Below, in pieces: positions 29,406 to 38,411 of a DNA stretch of 45,991 nt (position 1 is its first letter; every line of letters starts with the position of its first letter). The DNA is from Dehalococcoidia bacterium (GTDB taxonomy: Bacteria; Chloroflexota; Dehalococcoidia; GIF9; AB-539-J10): positions 1 through 45,991 of the forward strand of contig PUON01000044.1 of assembly GCA_003552125.1 (NCBI GenBank), given 5' to 3'. The position numbers and the translations under genes were made by a program. A model generated the notes under the pieces. It worked only from the letters and a program-made list of their open reading frames with translations. It was not told the origin of the DNA and searched no databases.

Positions 29406-29909
29406 CTAGCAGCCAACTTCGATGCGCGCGAACTTGCCAATACGGATATTCTCACCGGTACGGGCAATCGCTTCGGTGATCACATCTGCCACGCTCATGG
29501 AGGGATCCCTGACGAACGGCTGAGACAGAAGACACACGGCTTCGGCCGATGCGCTGGAGTCGGAAGGCATCTCGTCGATCGACAGATAGGCCGGATCAGA
29601 CGCAACGATGTGCATGGCGAGGTCGTACGCCAGACGCTTGAAGTCGTCTGTTCGTGCTACGAAGTCGGTCTCACAATTAAGCTCCAGCAAAGCGCCGACA
29701 CGACTATTGTGATGCAGGTAGGAAGCAACGACTCCTTCGCCAACCGCCCTGTCGGCGCGCTTCGCTGCCATGGCGAAACCCTTCTGGCGAAGCGCCTCGA
29801 CGGCGCCGCCAATGTCGCCACCGCACTGCTCTAACGCCTTCTTGCAATCCATCATTCCTGCGCTTGTCTGAGCGCGAACTTCTTTGACCGATTCAACGGA
29901 TATTTGCAT
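29406..29909 (-). CDS. tsf: Elongation factor Ts, short form
   Basis: VKEVRAQTSAGMMDCKKALEQCGGDIGGAVEALRQKG, LLELNCETDFVARTDDF. Confidence 0.96.
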   Translation of the reverse strand: MQISVESVKEVRAQTSAGMMDCKKALEQCGGDIGGAVEALRQKGFAMAAKRADRAVGEGVVASYLHHNSRVGALLELNCETDFVARTDDFKRLAYDLAMHIVASDPAYLSIDEMPSDSSASAEAVCLLSQPFVRDPSMSVADVITEAIARTGENIRIGKFARIEVGC

Positions 29910-29921
29910 GAATTAACTCCA

Positions 29922-30707
29922 CTAGCTTTCGTCGGGATTGAAGGAGTACGAGCGTAGCATCTCAAACGGCTCCTCGCTCTCCTTAGGAGTGGCTTCGTCG
30001 GTATCTTCGAGCTGCTCAGCAGCATACATGCCGCGGCCTTCGATGACGGCGTCGGCCATCTTGCTGCAGATGAGTCGTATCGCCTTGATAGCATCATCAT
30101 TCGCTGGAATGAGGTAATCAATCAGGTCAGGGTTGGCATTGGTATCCGCGATAGCGACCACTGGAATACCGACTTTCCTGGCTTCCGCCAGCGCGATCCT
30201 GTCCTTAAGTGGATCGGCGATGAAGAGTGCACCAGGGAAAGAGGTCATCTCCTTAAAACCGCCCATCTGGTCGTTGAGATGCTCGATCTTCTTCTCCAAC
30301 TTGGCGCTCTCCTTCTTGGACAAAAGATCGAGCTCGCCCTTGTCGCGGCGATCCTCCAAGCGGACGAGGTAGTCGATGCGAGCCTGAATATTGCCGAAAT
30401 TGGTCAGCATGCCACCCAGCCATCTCTGGCTCACGTAGAACATGCCACACCGCCTGGCTTCCTCTTCGATCACCTGTTGCGCCTGCCGCTTGGTACCGAC
30501 GAAGAGGATCGACTTGCCATGCGAAGCGACATCACGCACGAATTCGCATGCCGTCATCAGCATCTGAACAGTCTGTTCCAGGTCGATGATATGGATGCCA
30601 TTGCGCTGTGCGAATATGTAGCGCCGCATCTTGGGGTGCCAGTAGCTTGTGTGGTGCCCGAAGTGTGCACCAGCTTCAAGTAAACCCTTAACTGATGGAT
30701 TCTCCAT
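29922..30707 (-). CDS. rpsB: 30S ribosomal protein S2
   Basis: LLEAGAHFGHHTSYWHPKMRRYIFAQRNGIHIIDLEQT, GTKRQAQQVIEEEARRCGMFYVSQRWLGGMLTNF. Confidence 0.97.
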   Translation of the reverse strand: MENPSVKGLLEAGAHFGHHTSYWHPKMRRYIFAQRNGIHIIDLEQTVQMLMTACEFVRDVASHGKSILFVGTKRQAQQVIEEEARRCGMFYVSQRWLGGMLTNFGNIQARIDYLVRLEDRRDKGELDLLSKKESAKLEKKIEHLNDQMGGFKEMTSFPGALFIADPLKDRIALAEARKVGIPVVAIADTNANPDLIDYLIPANDDAIKAIRLICSKMADAVIEGRGMYAAEQLEDTDEATPKESEEPFEMLRSYSFNPDES

Positions 30708-30909
30708 AGGTTGTCTCTTATCCTGTAAAGCGATTCGGGAATAGGGCCAAACTGGGATAATCTATCATAGTCCGTACGTGGCATGCAACATGAGCGCCGG
30801 ACCGCAGCCGCCGCGTCCGTTTGTCTCACGGCACTGCGGCACGTGCCCGTCACCCGACCTGCCACCCAGTGCATTAACGGGCAGAAGACGCGGCCTTCAG
30901 ATCTATTGG

Positions 30910-30983
30910 CGTCCCTGGAGGGATTCGAACCCACGACCCGCTGCTTAGAAGGCAGCCGCTCTATCCTGCTGAGCTACAGGGAC
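30910..30983 (-). tRNA. tRNA-Arg (anticodon TCT)
   Basis: Minus strand GTCCCTGTAGCTCAGCAGGATAGAGCGGCTGCCTTCTAAGCAGCGGGTCGTGGGTTCGAATCCCTCCAGGGACG forms a cloverleaf. Confidence 0.95.
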
Positions 30984-31035
30984 GTATGCACAGTGTACCA
31001 CCGTACTGGCTGGTGAGCGATAAGCAACCGCCGCG

Positions 31036-31245
31036 CTACTCTCCGTCGCTGGAGGCAGCAGCAGATGCTCCACGTGAATCGGTCGTGTAGAATCCTGGCC
31101 CCTTGAACACAATCGGTACCGGGCAGAACACGCGACGCGCCTCAGTTCCGCACCCGGGGCATGGTGCGGCGGGTCTATCTTTGAAGCTCTGTCTGACGTC
31201 GAACTCGTACTTACAGCTATCACATCTGTACGTGTAAGTCGGCAC
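31036..31245 (-). CDS. FmdB-type zinc-ribbon protein
   Basis: MPTYTYRCDSCKYEFDVRQSFKDRPAAPCPGCG. Confidence 0.88.
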   Translation of the reverse strand: MPTYTYRCDSCKYEFDVRQSFKDRPAAPCPGCGTEARRVFCPVPIVFKGPGFYTTDSRGASAAASSDGE

Positions 31246-31292
31246 CTGTAGTCCTCCTGCGATGATGAGCGCTGCAGATCAGCGCTAATGGC

Positions 31293-31646
31293 CTATCTGT
31301 CTTCCTCAGGTTCGTCCCCTTCATCCGCCTCACTCTCAGACGCATCAATGACTTCCTCACCCGGAAGCAGTTCCTCCGGATGCCCCTCTGTCTCCATCTG
31401 GCCGGTGATGCTCTCAGTCTCATTGTGAGCCGACGTAGTCGCTGCAGCGGCAACCTTGAGAGCGGGCTCAGGCTTGTGCTTTGGATGAAACTCGCCATTG
31501 AGATCTGCGTAGCCCTCTTCCATCTCAGGTCGGTGCGCTTTCACAATGTGCTTATCTACGCAATAGGCATGGACAAAAGCGTCACACGAACAACGAAACA
31601 CAACGCGGTCGAATTGGAGAGGGCTTCCGCATGCGGAACAGTTCAT
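31293..31646 (-). CDS. Small Cys/His-rich (zinc-binding) protein with acidic C-terminal tail
   Basis: MNCSACGSPLQFDRVVFRCSCDAFVHAYCVDKHIVKAH; tail VIDASESEADEGDEPEEDR; GGAGG 6 nt before ATG. Confidence 0.75.
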   Translation of the reverse strand: MNCSACGSPLQFDRVVFRCSCDAFVHAYCVDKHIVKAHRPEMEEGYADLNGEFHPKHKPEPALKVAAAATTSAHNETESITGQMETEGHPEELLPGEEVIDASESEADEGDEPEEDR

Positions 31647-31662
31647 CAATCACCTCCGGTGA

Positions 31663-31689
31663 TTAGCACTCGCAGTATCGAACTGCTAA
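31663..31689 (-). promoter_or_regulatory. CIRCE-like element (HrcA operator candidate)
   Basis: TTAGCACTC-N9-AACTGCTAA against consensus TTAGCACTC-N9-GAGTGCTAA (16/18 arm bases). Confidence 0.65.
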
Positions 31690-31717
31690 TTATATGCTAC
31701 GCGGCAGTGCGAGGCAA
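31689..31717 (-). promoter_or_regulatory. Sigma70-type promoter overlapping the CIRCE-like element
   Basis: Minus strand TTGCCT-N17-TATAAT. Confidence 0.6.
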
Positions 31718-31740
31718 ATATGGCCCCAATTGACAAGGAA

Positions 31741-31769
31741 TTGACACCCGCCCGCATGATGCCTACCAT
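31741..31769 (+). promoter_or_regulatory. Sigma70-type promoter for pgk
   Basis: TTGACA-N17-TACCAT; a second TTGACA lies at 31730. Confidence 0.6.
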
Positions 31770-31836
31770 GCGGTGTTGTTGGCCTGATGAAGGATATACG
31801 TTCGAGGGTGCACATACATCGAGGAGGAGGAGTCAT

Positions 31837-33021
31837 ATGCGGAAGAAGACTATCGGCGATGTTGAGGTCAATGGGAAGAGGGTGTTTGTCCGTGTCGATT
31901 TCAATGTTCCATTCGACGAGGCAGGCCAGATCACTGACGATACGAGAATACGGTCTGCGCTGCCAACAATACAGAAGCTGATCGAGGGAGGAGCTCGTGT
32001 GATCGTTGCATCTCATCTCGGCAGGCCAAAGGGAAAGCCAGTTGATGAGTTGCGGTTGAAGCCCGTCGCCGACCGTCTCGCGGAATTGCTTGGTTCGACA
32101 GTTATCAGCGCGGACGATTGTGTTGGTCCGAAGGCGGAAGAAGCAGTCGCAGCGCTAAGAGATGGAGACGTGCTGCTGCTTGAGAACCTGCGTTTCCACG
32201 CAGAGGAGGAAAAGAACGACCCCTCGTTCGCCGAACAGCTTGCGTCCCTGGCGGACATTTTCGTTAACGATGCGTTCGGCACAGCGCACAGGGCGCACGC
32301 ATCTACGGAGGGTATAACTCATCATCTGCCGTCCGTAGCCGGTCTGCTTATGGAGAAAGAACTGCAGTCTCTGGGAGAACTGTTGACGGCACCGAGCCGA
32401 CCATTCGCCTGCGTGTTTGGCGGAGCGAAGGTCAGTGACAAGGTGGGAATGATACTGAACATGCTACAGCGTGTAGATGTTGTCCTCGTGGGCGGTGGAT
32501 TGGCGGCGACATTTCTCAAGGCACGCGGGCTTGAGGTGGGAGAGTCGTTGGTGGAGGACGACATGCTTGAGGAGGCACGTACCATTATGGCCGAGTCTGA
32601 GAGAAGCTCCGTTCCGGTAATCCTGCCTCTGGATGTGCTGGTCGCCAGGGAGGTAAAGCGCGGCGCACGCATGAGAGTTGTTCAGGCGACAAGTGTTCCT
32701 GCAGGCTGGGGTATAGCTGACATCGGACCAAGAACAATCGAGCACTTCTTCGGCAAGCTGGAATCCTGTAAGACGATCATGTGGAATGGTCCAATGGGTG
32801 TGTACGAAGTACCTCAGTTCTCACTGGGGACACGCTGCCTTATCAACTATGTGGCGGCTACCGATGCGAAATCGGTGATCGGCGGCGGTTCCAGCGTCGA
32901 TGCTGTGCAGGAGATGGGACTTGCCGATATCGTGACACATGTGTCTACGGGTGGAGGAGCCACCCTGGAATTGTTGGAGAAGGGGACACTGCCTGGTGTC
33001 GAAGCACTTAACGATTCGTAG
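31837..33021 (+). CDS. pgk: Phosphoglycerate kinase
   Basis: KRVFVRVDFNVPFDEAGQITDDTRIRSALPTIQ, SHLGRPKG, GAKVSDK; start reset from 31720 to ATG 31837 after GGAGGAGGAG. Confidence 0.97.
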   Translation: MRKKTIGDVEVNGKRVFVRVDFNVPFDEAGQITDDTRIRSALPTIQKLIEGGARVIVASHLGRPKGKPVDELRLKPVADRLAELLGSTVISADDCVGPKAEEAVAALRDGDVLLLENLRFHAEEEKNDPSFAEQLASLADIFVNDAFGTAHRAHASTEGITHHLPSVAGLLMEKELQSLGELLTAPSRPFACVFGGAKVSDKVGMILNMLQRVDVVLVGGGLAATFLKARGLEVGESLVEDDMLEEARTIMAESERSSVPVILPLDVLVAREVKRGARMRVVQATSVPAGWGIADIGPRTIEHFFGKLESCKTIMWNGPMGVYEVPQFSLGTRCLINYVAATDAKSVIGGGSSVDAVQEMGLADIVTHVSTGGGATLELLEKGTLPGVEALNDS

Positions 33022-33057
33022 GCGGTTCGCACCGACTTCTGGGGAGAAGCGCAGGAA

Positions 33058-33816
33058 ATGAGAACGATACTTACCGCGGGAAACTGGAAGATGAATGGAA
33101 CGCTCGAGGAGGCCGTAGAACTGGCAACATCTCTTCGAGACGCGCTGCAGCCCTTAGATGGCGCGGAGGTGGCGGTATGCCCCGGGTTCGTCTCCCTTAA
33201 ACCAGTGCAGGATGTGCTGCGCGGCTCCTGTATACGAGTGGGCGCGCAGGATGTGTTTTACGAAGACAATGGAGCCTACACGGGGGCAGTGTCGGCACCT
33301 ATGCTCGCAGATCTTTGCGACTACTGCATCGTGGGTCACTCTGAACGCAGACAGTGGTTCGGCGAAAGCGACGACTGGGTTGGCAGGAAGGTTGCCGCAC
33401 TGAGGCGTCATGGGATTGTTCCGATCCTGTGCGTAGGTGAGACGCTTGAGGAACGTGACGCAAATATGACGGCCAGTGTTATCGAGCGGCAGATGCTGGC
33501 AGTGCTGCGCAGCGTTATCCCCTGCAAGCAGCTTGTTGTTGCGTATGAGCCGGTGTGGGCTATCGGCACCGGAAGGTCTGCTGATCCGGCGAGCGTTAAC
33601 CACACCGTTCACGGCATTCGCAGTATCGTTAGTTCTGAGTGGGGGAATGCGTACGCAGACGAGATCCGGATTCTCTATGGTGGCAGCGTTACCGCTGATA
33701 ACGTCACCTCATTCGTCAGCCAGAGCGAGATTGATGGGACACTGGTTGGAGGCGCGAGCCTGAAGTGCGCCGAATTCTGTGACATAGTGGCACGCTCGGC
33801 TGCTGTGCGGGGTTAG
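33058..33816 (+). CDS. tpiA: Triosephosphate isomerase
   Basis: AGNWKMNGT, IVGHSERR, VVAYEPVWAIGTGR, ILYGGSV. Confidence 0.97.
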   Translation: MRTILTAGNWKMNGTLEEAVELATSLRDALQPLDGAEVAVCPGFVSLKPVQDVLRGSCIRVGAQDVFYEDNGAYTGAVSAPMLADLCDYCIVGHSERRQWFGESDDWVGRKVAALRRHGIVPILCVGETLEERDANMTASVIERQMLAVLRSVIPCKQLVVAYEPVWAIGTGRSADPASVNHTVHGIRSIVSSEWGNAYADEIRILYGGSVTADNVTSFVSQSEIDGTLVGGASLKCAEFCDIVARSAAVRG

Positions 33817-33850
33817 GGACTGTGTCTGACGTGATGCGTTCGCCGGGAGG

Positions 33851-34801
33851 TTGATCGTTCAGTACGAAGAAAATCCCAATCTTCCAGTGATCGCGCTGGT
33901 CGGACCCACCGCGGTCGGCAAGAGCAAGTTCGCGCTGGCTCTCGGCGAGCGCGTGTCACTTGAGATCGTCAACGCCGATAGCCGGCAGGTCTACCGGTAC
34001 ATGGACATCGGGACCAGCAAGCCATCAGCCGATGATCGTCGGCGCGTCCCTCATCACGTGCTCGATGTGGTGGACCCGGACGAGGATTTCTCCCTCGCCA
34101 TGTATCTGCGCAATGCTCGCAGTGCATGCAGTGATGCAGCGCGTCGCGGCCGCATACCACTGCTGGTAGGGGGTACTGGGCAGTATGTCTGGTCCCTGGT
34201 TGAAGGGTGGCTTGTCCCGGAGGTTCCACCGGACCCTGAGTTCAGGCGTGAAATGGGGAACAAGGCGGCAAACCTCGGCAAGACAGCGCTCCATGCGGAG
34301 CTTATACGCATCGATCCTGAAGCGGGTGCCCGCATTCAACCGGGAAACTTGCGGCGCGTCATACGTGCGCTCGAGTTATATCGGGCAACCGGACAGCCAC
34401 CCTCCAGCCTACTCCAGCGTCGTGAACCATCTCCGGCACCGTTTACAGTTCTCGGGCTGTTTCTCGAGCGTCCTGAGCTGGTTGCAAGAGCCGATGCACG
34501 AATTGATAGAATGATACAGCAGGGCTTCATAGACGAGGTGGGGTGGCTGCTCGAGCAGGGATACGACCCCTCGCTGCCCGCGATGTCGAGCATCGGCTAT
34601 CGCGAATTGGCGGAGTATGTCCGCGGCCTATGTGATTGTGATGCTGCGGTTACACGAATCAGGCGTGAGACGAGACGGCTTATTCGCAGGCAGCATGCAT
34701 GGTTCCATCCGGCGGACGAGCGTATCCGCTGGTTTGATGGGCAGAACCCCAACAGAGCCATTGAGGAAGTCCTGAGACTGATTGACGGTAGGATGATATG
34801 A
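33851..34801 (+). CDS. miaA: tRNA dimethylallyltransferase
   Basis: VGPTAVGKSKFALAL, NADSRQVYRYMDIGTSKP; start codon uncertain; ATGA overlap with dapF. Confidence 0.94.
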   Translation: MIVQYEENPNLPVIALVGPTAVGKSKFALALGERVSLEIVNADSRQVYRYMDIGTSKPSADDRRRVPHHVLDVVDPDEDFSLAMYLRNARSACSDAARRGRIPLLVGGTGQYVWSLVEGWLVPEVPPDPEFRREMGNKAANLGKTALHAELIRIDPEAGARIQPGNLRRVIRALELYRATGQPPSSLLQRREPSPAPFTVLGLFLERPELVARADARIDRMIQQGFIDEVGWLLEQGYDPSLPAMSSIGYRELAEYVRGLCDCDAAVTRIRRETRRLIRRQHAWFHPADERIRWFDGQNPNRAIEEVLRLIDGRMI

Positions 34802-35637
34802 GATTCGCCAAGTATCAGGGGGCAGGCAACGATTTTGTGATCGTGGACGCGCGTGCGATGGATCGTGTATGGGACGATCTCGCATCGAAGGTCTGCACAA
34901 GGCGATTTGGAATCGGATCTGACGGCCTGATTCTCCTTAGTACAGGAGAGTCACGACTGAAAATGCGTATGTTCAATCCTGACGGCTCTGAAGCGGAGGC
35001 TTGTGGAAACGGTCTGCGTTGTTTTGCCAGATACACGGTCGACCACCGTATCGTAAGCGATGACGCGTTTGAAGTTGAGACATTGGGTGGCGTTCGCCAA
35101 GTGGATATCTGTAGAGGGGCAGACGGAGGGGTTGAAGAGATTGATGTGTCGATGGGAATTCCCCGTTTCGAACCTCGCGACATCCCGGCTGCGGTGCAGG
35201 ATGTTGAAGGGCCTGTGCTTCATTGGCCCGTCGCGATTCATGGGGACATCGTCCCTGTCTCTCTGGTATCGATGGGGAACCCGCACGCGGTGACGTTTGT
35301 AAGCGAGAGCGTTGACCTCTATCCCCTTGAGCAGAGAGGTCCTTTGATGGAGCATCATCCAGCATTTCCACATCGTGTGAATTTCGAGGTTGCACGGGTA
35401 CTCAGTAGGAACGAGATTGAGGCGCGTGTGTGGGAGCGTGGTGCAGGCGAAACGCTGGCGTGCGGCTCAGGAGCATGTGCCATAGCTGTGGTTGCGCAGA
35501 TACTGGATCAGTGCGACCAACAGGTACGCATACATATTCCGGGTGGTTCATTGACCATCACCTGGAGCGGCATAGGGGAGGAAGTGAGACTTCGTGGGCC
35601 CGCTGTGCACGTGTTTGACGGCGACTGGCCGGACTAA
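34798..35637 (+). CDS. dapF: Diaminopimelate epimerase
   Basis: GAGNDFVIVDAR, FNPDGSEAEACGNGLRCFARY, ERGAGETLACGSGACA. Confidence 0.97.
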   Translation: MRFAKYQGAGNDFVIVDARAMDRVWDDLASKVCTRRFGIGSDGLILLSTGESRLKMRMFNPDGSEAEACGNGLRCFARYTVDHRIVSDDAFEVETLGGVRQVDICRGADGGVEEIDVSMGIPRFEPRDIPAAVQDVEGPVLHWPVAIHGDIVPVSLVSMGNPHAVTFVSESVDLYPLEQRGPLMEHHPAFPHRVNFEVARVLSRNEIEARVWERGAGETLACGSGACAIAVVAQILDQCDQQVRIHIPGGSLTITWSGIGEEVRLRGPAVHVFDGDWPD

Positions 35638-35660
35638 TTGCTGGAGAGGAGTTGTTAGGT

Positions 35661-36830
35661 ATGAAGTTTGCGAAACGACTGGATCGGCTACCGCCTTACC
35701 TCTTCGTCGACATTAACCGCCGTATAGCGGAGATGCGATCCAAGGGTATCGACATAGTCACATTCGCGATCGGAGATCCGGATCTGCCGACCCCTACGCA
35801 CATTATAGACCGGCTGTGCCAGGAGGCACTGGTGCCGGCTAATCACAGATATCCTGAGACCGATGGATTGCCTGAACTGCGACAGTCGATCGCCGATTGG
35901 TACAGCGAACGCTTCAATGTGGCCCTTGATCCTGATGCCGAAGTCCTTCCACTTATCGGCTCCAAAGAAGGCATCGGACACATCGCCTTCTGCTTCGTAG
36001 AATCCGGGAGCACCGTGCTCGTTCCGGATCCTGGGTACCCTGTGTATTCCATGGCCACGATGATTTCCGGCGGTGAACCTCACTACATGCCGCTACTGGA
36101 GGACAACGGATTTCTCCCGCGTTTCGAAGCCATTCCAAGTAGTGTTGCCGCGGGGTCGGCGTTGATGTGGTTGAATTATCCAAACAATCCGACCGGTGCT
36201 GGAGCGTCGCTTGAGTTTTTCGAGGAAGCTGTCGATTTCGCGCGCAGGCACGACATTGCGATCTGCCACGATGCACCCTATACGGAGGTCTATTTCGAGG
36301 GACGGAAGCCTCCAAGTTTCATGGAGGCACGTGGTTCCAAGGACATCGGTGTAGAATTCCACTCTCTTTCGAAGACGTATCACATGACGGGTTGGCGGAT
36401 AGGAATGGTAGTGGGCAATAGAGATATGATCCGCGCACTGTTCACGGTAAAATCGAATCTCGATTCGGGCATACCTCAGGCGATTCAGTTAATGGCGATT
36501 GAGGCACTGCGAGGGTCGCAGGAGGTTATCGACTTGCATAACGAGATACTTGAGCACCGCCGAGACAGGCTGGTTGCTGTCCTGGACGAAATCGGACTGC
36601 ACGCGCGAATTCCCGACGGGACATTCTACGTCTGGGCACGGGTGCCCGACGGCTACTCATGCGTTGATCTGGCACGAGAATTACTGGAGCAGGTTCATGT
36701 GGCGGTAACTCCCGGCATAGGTTACGGTGCCAGTGGCGCCGACTATATTCGATTCTCAATCACTCTTCCGGATGACCGACTTGAGGAGGGTGTGCAGCGT
36801 CTTGCCAGGTGGCGTGGAGGTTCCCGATAA
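35661..36830 (+). CDS. dapL: LL-diaminopimelate aminotransferase-like class I/II aminotransferase
   Basis: FAIGDPDLPTP, YPNNPTGAGA, SLSKTYHMTGWRIGMVVGN; directly follows dapF. Confidence 0.85.
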   Translation: MKFAKRLDRLPPYLFVDINRRIAEMRSKGIDIVTFAIGDPDLPTPTHIIDRLCQEALVPANHRYPETDGLPELRQSIADWYSERFNVALDPDAEVLPLIGSKEGIGHIAFCFVESGSTVLVPDPGYPVYSMATMISGGEPHYMPLLEDNGFLPRFEAIPSSVAAGSALMWLNYPNNPTGAGASLEFFEEAVDFARRHDIAICHDAPYTEVYFEGRKPPSFMEARGSKDIGVEFHSLSKTYHMTGWRIGMVVGNRDMIRALFTVKSNLDSGIPQAIQLMAIEALRGSQEVIDLHNEILEHRRDRLVAVLDEIGLHARIPDGTFYVWARVPDGYSCVDLARELLEQVHVAVTPGIGYGASGADYIRFSITLPDDRLEEGVQRLARWRGGSR

Positions 36831-37975
36831 AAGGCCAGCTGCATGAGACGATGGTAGAGCGCGAGCGAGCGCTGCTTGTTGCTGTTGAGAGTAGAAGTGG
36901 AGAGCAACACTGGCCGGCCTCCGAATCGCTGACTGAATTACGGCACCTTGCCGAAAGCGCGGGAGCGGATGTTGTGGGGCAGCAGATTCAGCGGCTTCCG
37001 TCCCCCTCCGGCACGTACTACGTTGGGCGCGGTAAGCTCAAGGAGTTGATCGCACTCAAGTCGAGCCTCGACTACAACCTGCTGGTGGCTGACGATGAGC
37101 TGAGCCCAAGACAGCAGCGCACACTTGAGCAGGAATTGCAGGTGCGTGTACTGGATCGCACCGCACTCATTCTCGATATTTTCGCGCGCCAGGCCCGCAC
37201 ACGGGAAGGCAAGCTTCAGGTGGAACTAGCGCAGCACCAGTACATGTTGCCGCGACTGATCGGACGTTGGGAACATTTGGAGCGACTTGGTGGTGGCATC
37301 GGAACGCGAGGGCCTGGAGAATCACAGCTCGAGACAGATCGCCGACTGATTCGAGCGCACATTGCCAGACTGGAGAAGGATTTGGCAGCTGTGGGGAGAC
37401 ATCGTCAGGTACACCGCGACAGGCGACGTCGAGAGGGCATCCCGCTCGTTGCCCTGGTGGGCTACACCAATGCCGGTAAGAGCACGCTGTTTAATACACT
37501 CAGCCAGGCAGGTGTCAGTGCCGAGGATCGGCTATTTTCTACACTTGACCCGGTAACCCGGCGAATACGTATTCCCGGCGGCAGGATGATTCTAATGACT
37601 GATACGGTAGGGTTCATTAACAAGCTGCCACCTTCGATTGTCGCTGCATTTCGTACCACTCTTGCGGAGCTGGATGAGGCTGATGTGCTTCTTCACGTTG
37701 TCGATATCACGCATTCCGATGCGGCGCGGCAGCATTCGACTGTTGAGCACATTCTTGAGGATATCGGCCTTGGTACCAAACCTGTCATCACAGCACTCAA
37801 CAAAGTTGATCTACTTGAAGAGGGGGAGGAGTCTATGAGTGGGCTTAGTGACAGGCTCGATTTGAGTCGTCCTGACTTCGTTGCCGTTTCGGCGCTCAGT
37901 GGGTGGCACATAAGGGAGCTTCTCGAGCAGATACAGTCCATGCTTAAGTCGCTTGATCTCACTGATGATTCATAG
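36809..37975 (+). CDS. hflX: GTPase HflX
   Basis: GTYYVGRGKLKEL, GPGESQLETDRR, VGYTNAGKSTLFNTL, DTVGFINKLPPSIVAAFRTTLAE; start may be ATG 36851. Confidence 0.95.
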   Translation: MAWRFPIKGQLHETMVERERALLVAVESRSGEQHWPASESLTELRHLAESAGADVVGQQIQRLPSPSGTYYVGRGKLKELIALKSSLDYNLLVADDELSPRQQRTLEQELQVRVLDRTALILDIFARQARTREGKLQVELAQHQYMLPRLIGRWEHLERLGGGIGTRGPGESQLETDRRLIRAHIARLEKDLAAVGRHRQVHRDRRRREGIPLVALVGYTNAGKSTLFNTLSQAGVSAEDRLFSTLDPVTRRIRIPGGRMILMTDTVGFINKLPPSIVAAFRTTLAELDEADVLLHVVDITHSDAARQHSTVEHILEDIGLGTKPVITALNKVDLLEEGEESMSGLSDRLDLSRPDFVAVSALSGWHIRELLEQIQSMLKSLDLTDDS

Positions 37976-38040
37976 GGAGACAGTGTCGTTTACCTACCGG
38001 GAACGACGCATTCGAACGTTCCGGTGTCTGACTGCGTGTT

Positions 38041-38411
38041 ATGGGCTACAATAGTTGCCTACCTGAGAACTACCGGGGTGTTCTGTTTCGCCTTATTGGA
38101 TTCGACACCGGCGGCGCAAATGGAGAGGGGTGCCGCGATGCTCTCGCTTACCTGGAACCTCCACTTCGCGGGTGATCGCTTTGATGAGTGAACAGGTTAT
38201 GTGGTCGTCCGGACTGTACATTGATACTCTGTCTACAGGGAGGCTTCAGGCTGCTGCTGTAATTCATTGGGAAATAGCACCTTTCCGACCGGCTCTATCC
38301 AGCCAGGGTGTGTGTTAATAGGGTGCGGAGTCTACATACAAGGACGACCTTGACCGACTGGTCGAAGGACTGGCACGATTTCTTGCCAGTGGCCTAAAGG
38401 AGGCAGCATGA
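38041..38411 (+). pseudogene. Candidate decayed gene upstream of the deacetylase (M20-peptidase-like fragments)
   Basis: Frame-broken peptides: MGYNSCLPENYRGVLFRLIGFDTGGANGEGCRDALAYLEPPLRG (N-terminal-like) and YKDDLDRLVEGLARFLASGLKEAA* (C-terminal-like), the latter ending in an ATGA overlap with the next start. Confidence 0.4.

Noticed and set aside
38130-38318. 62-aa ORF upstream of the deacetylase gene
   Set aside because: No RBS or family resemblance; lies within the suspected decayed gene
38092-38330. Possible tmRNA, prompted by GGATTCGAC at 38098
   Set aside because: No matching tRNA-like 3' half, no tag ORF and no complementary acceptor end; decayed-gene reading fits better
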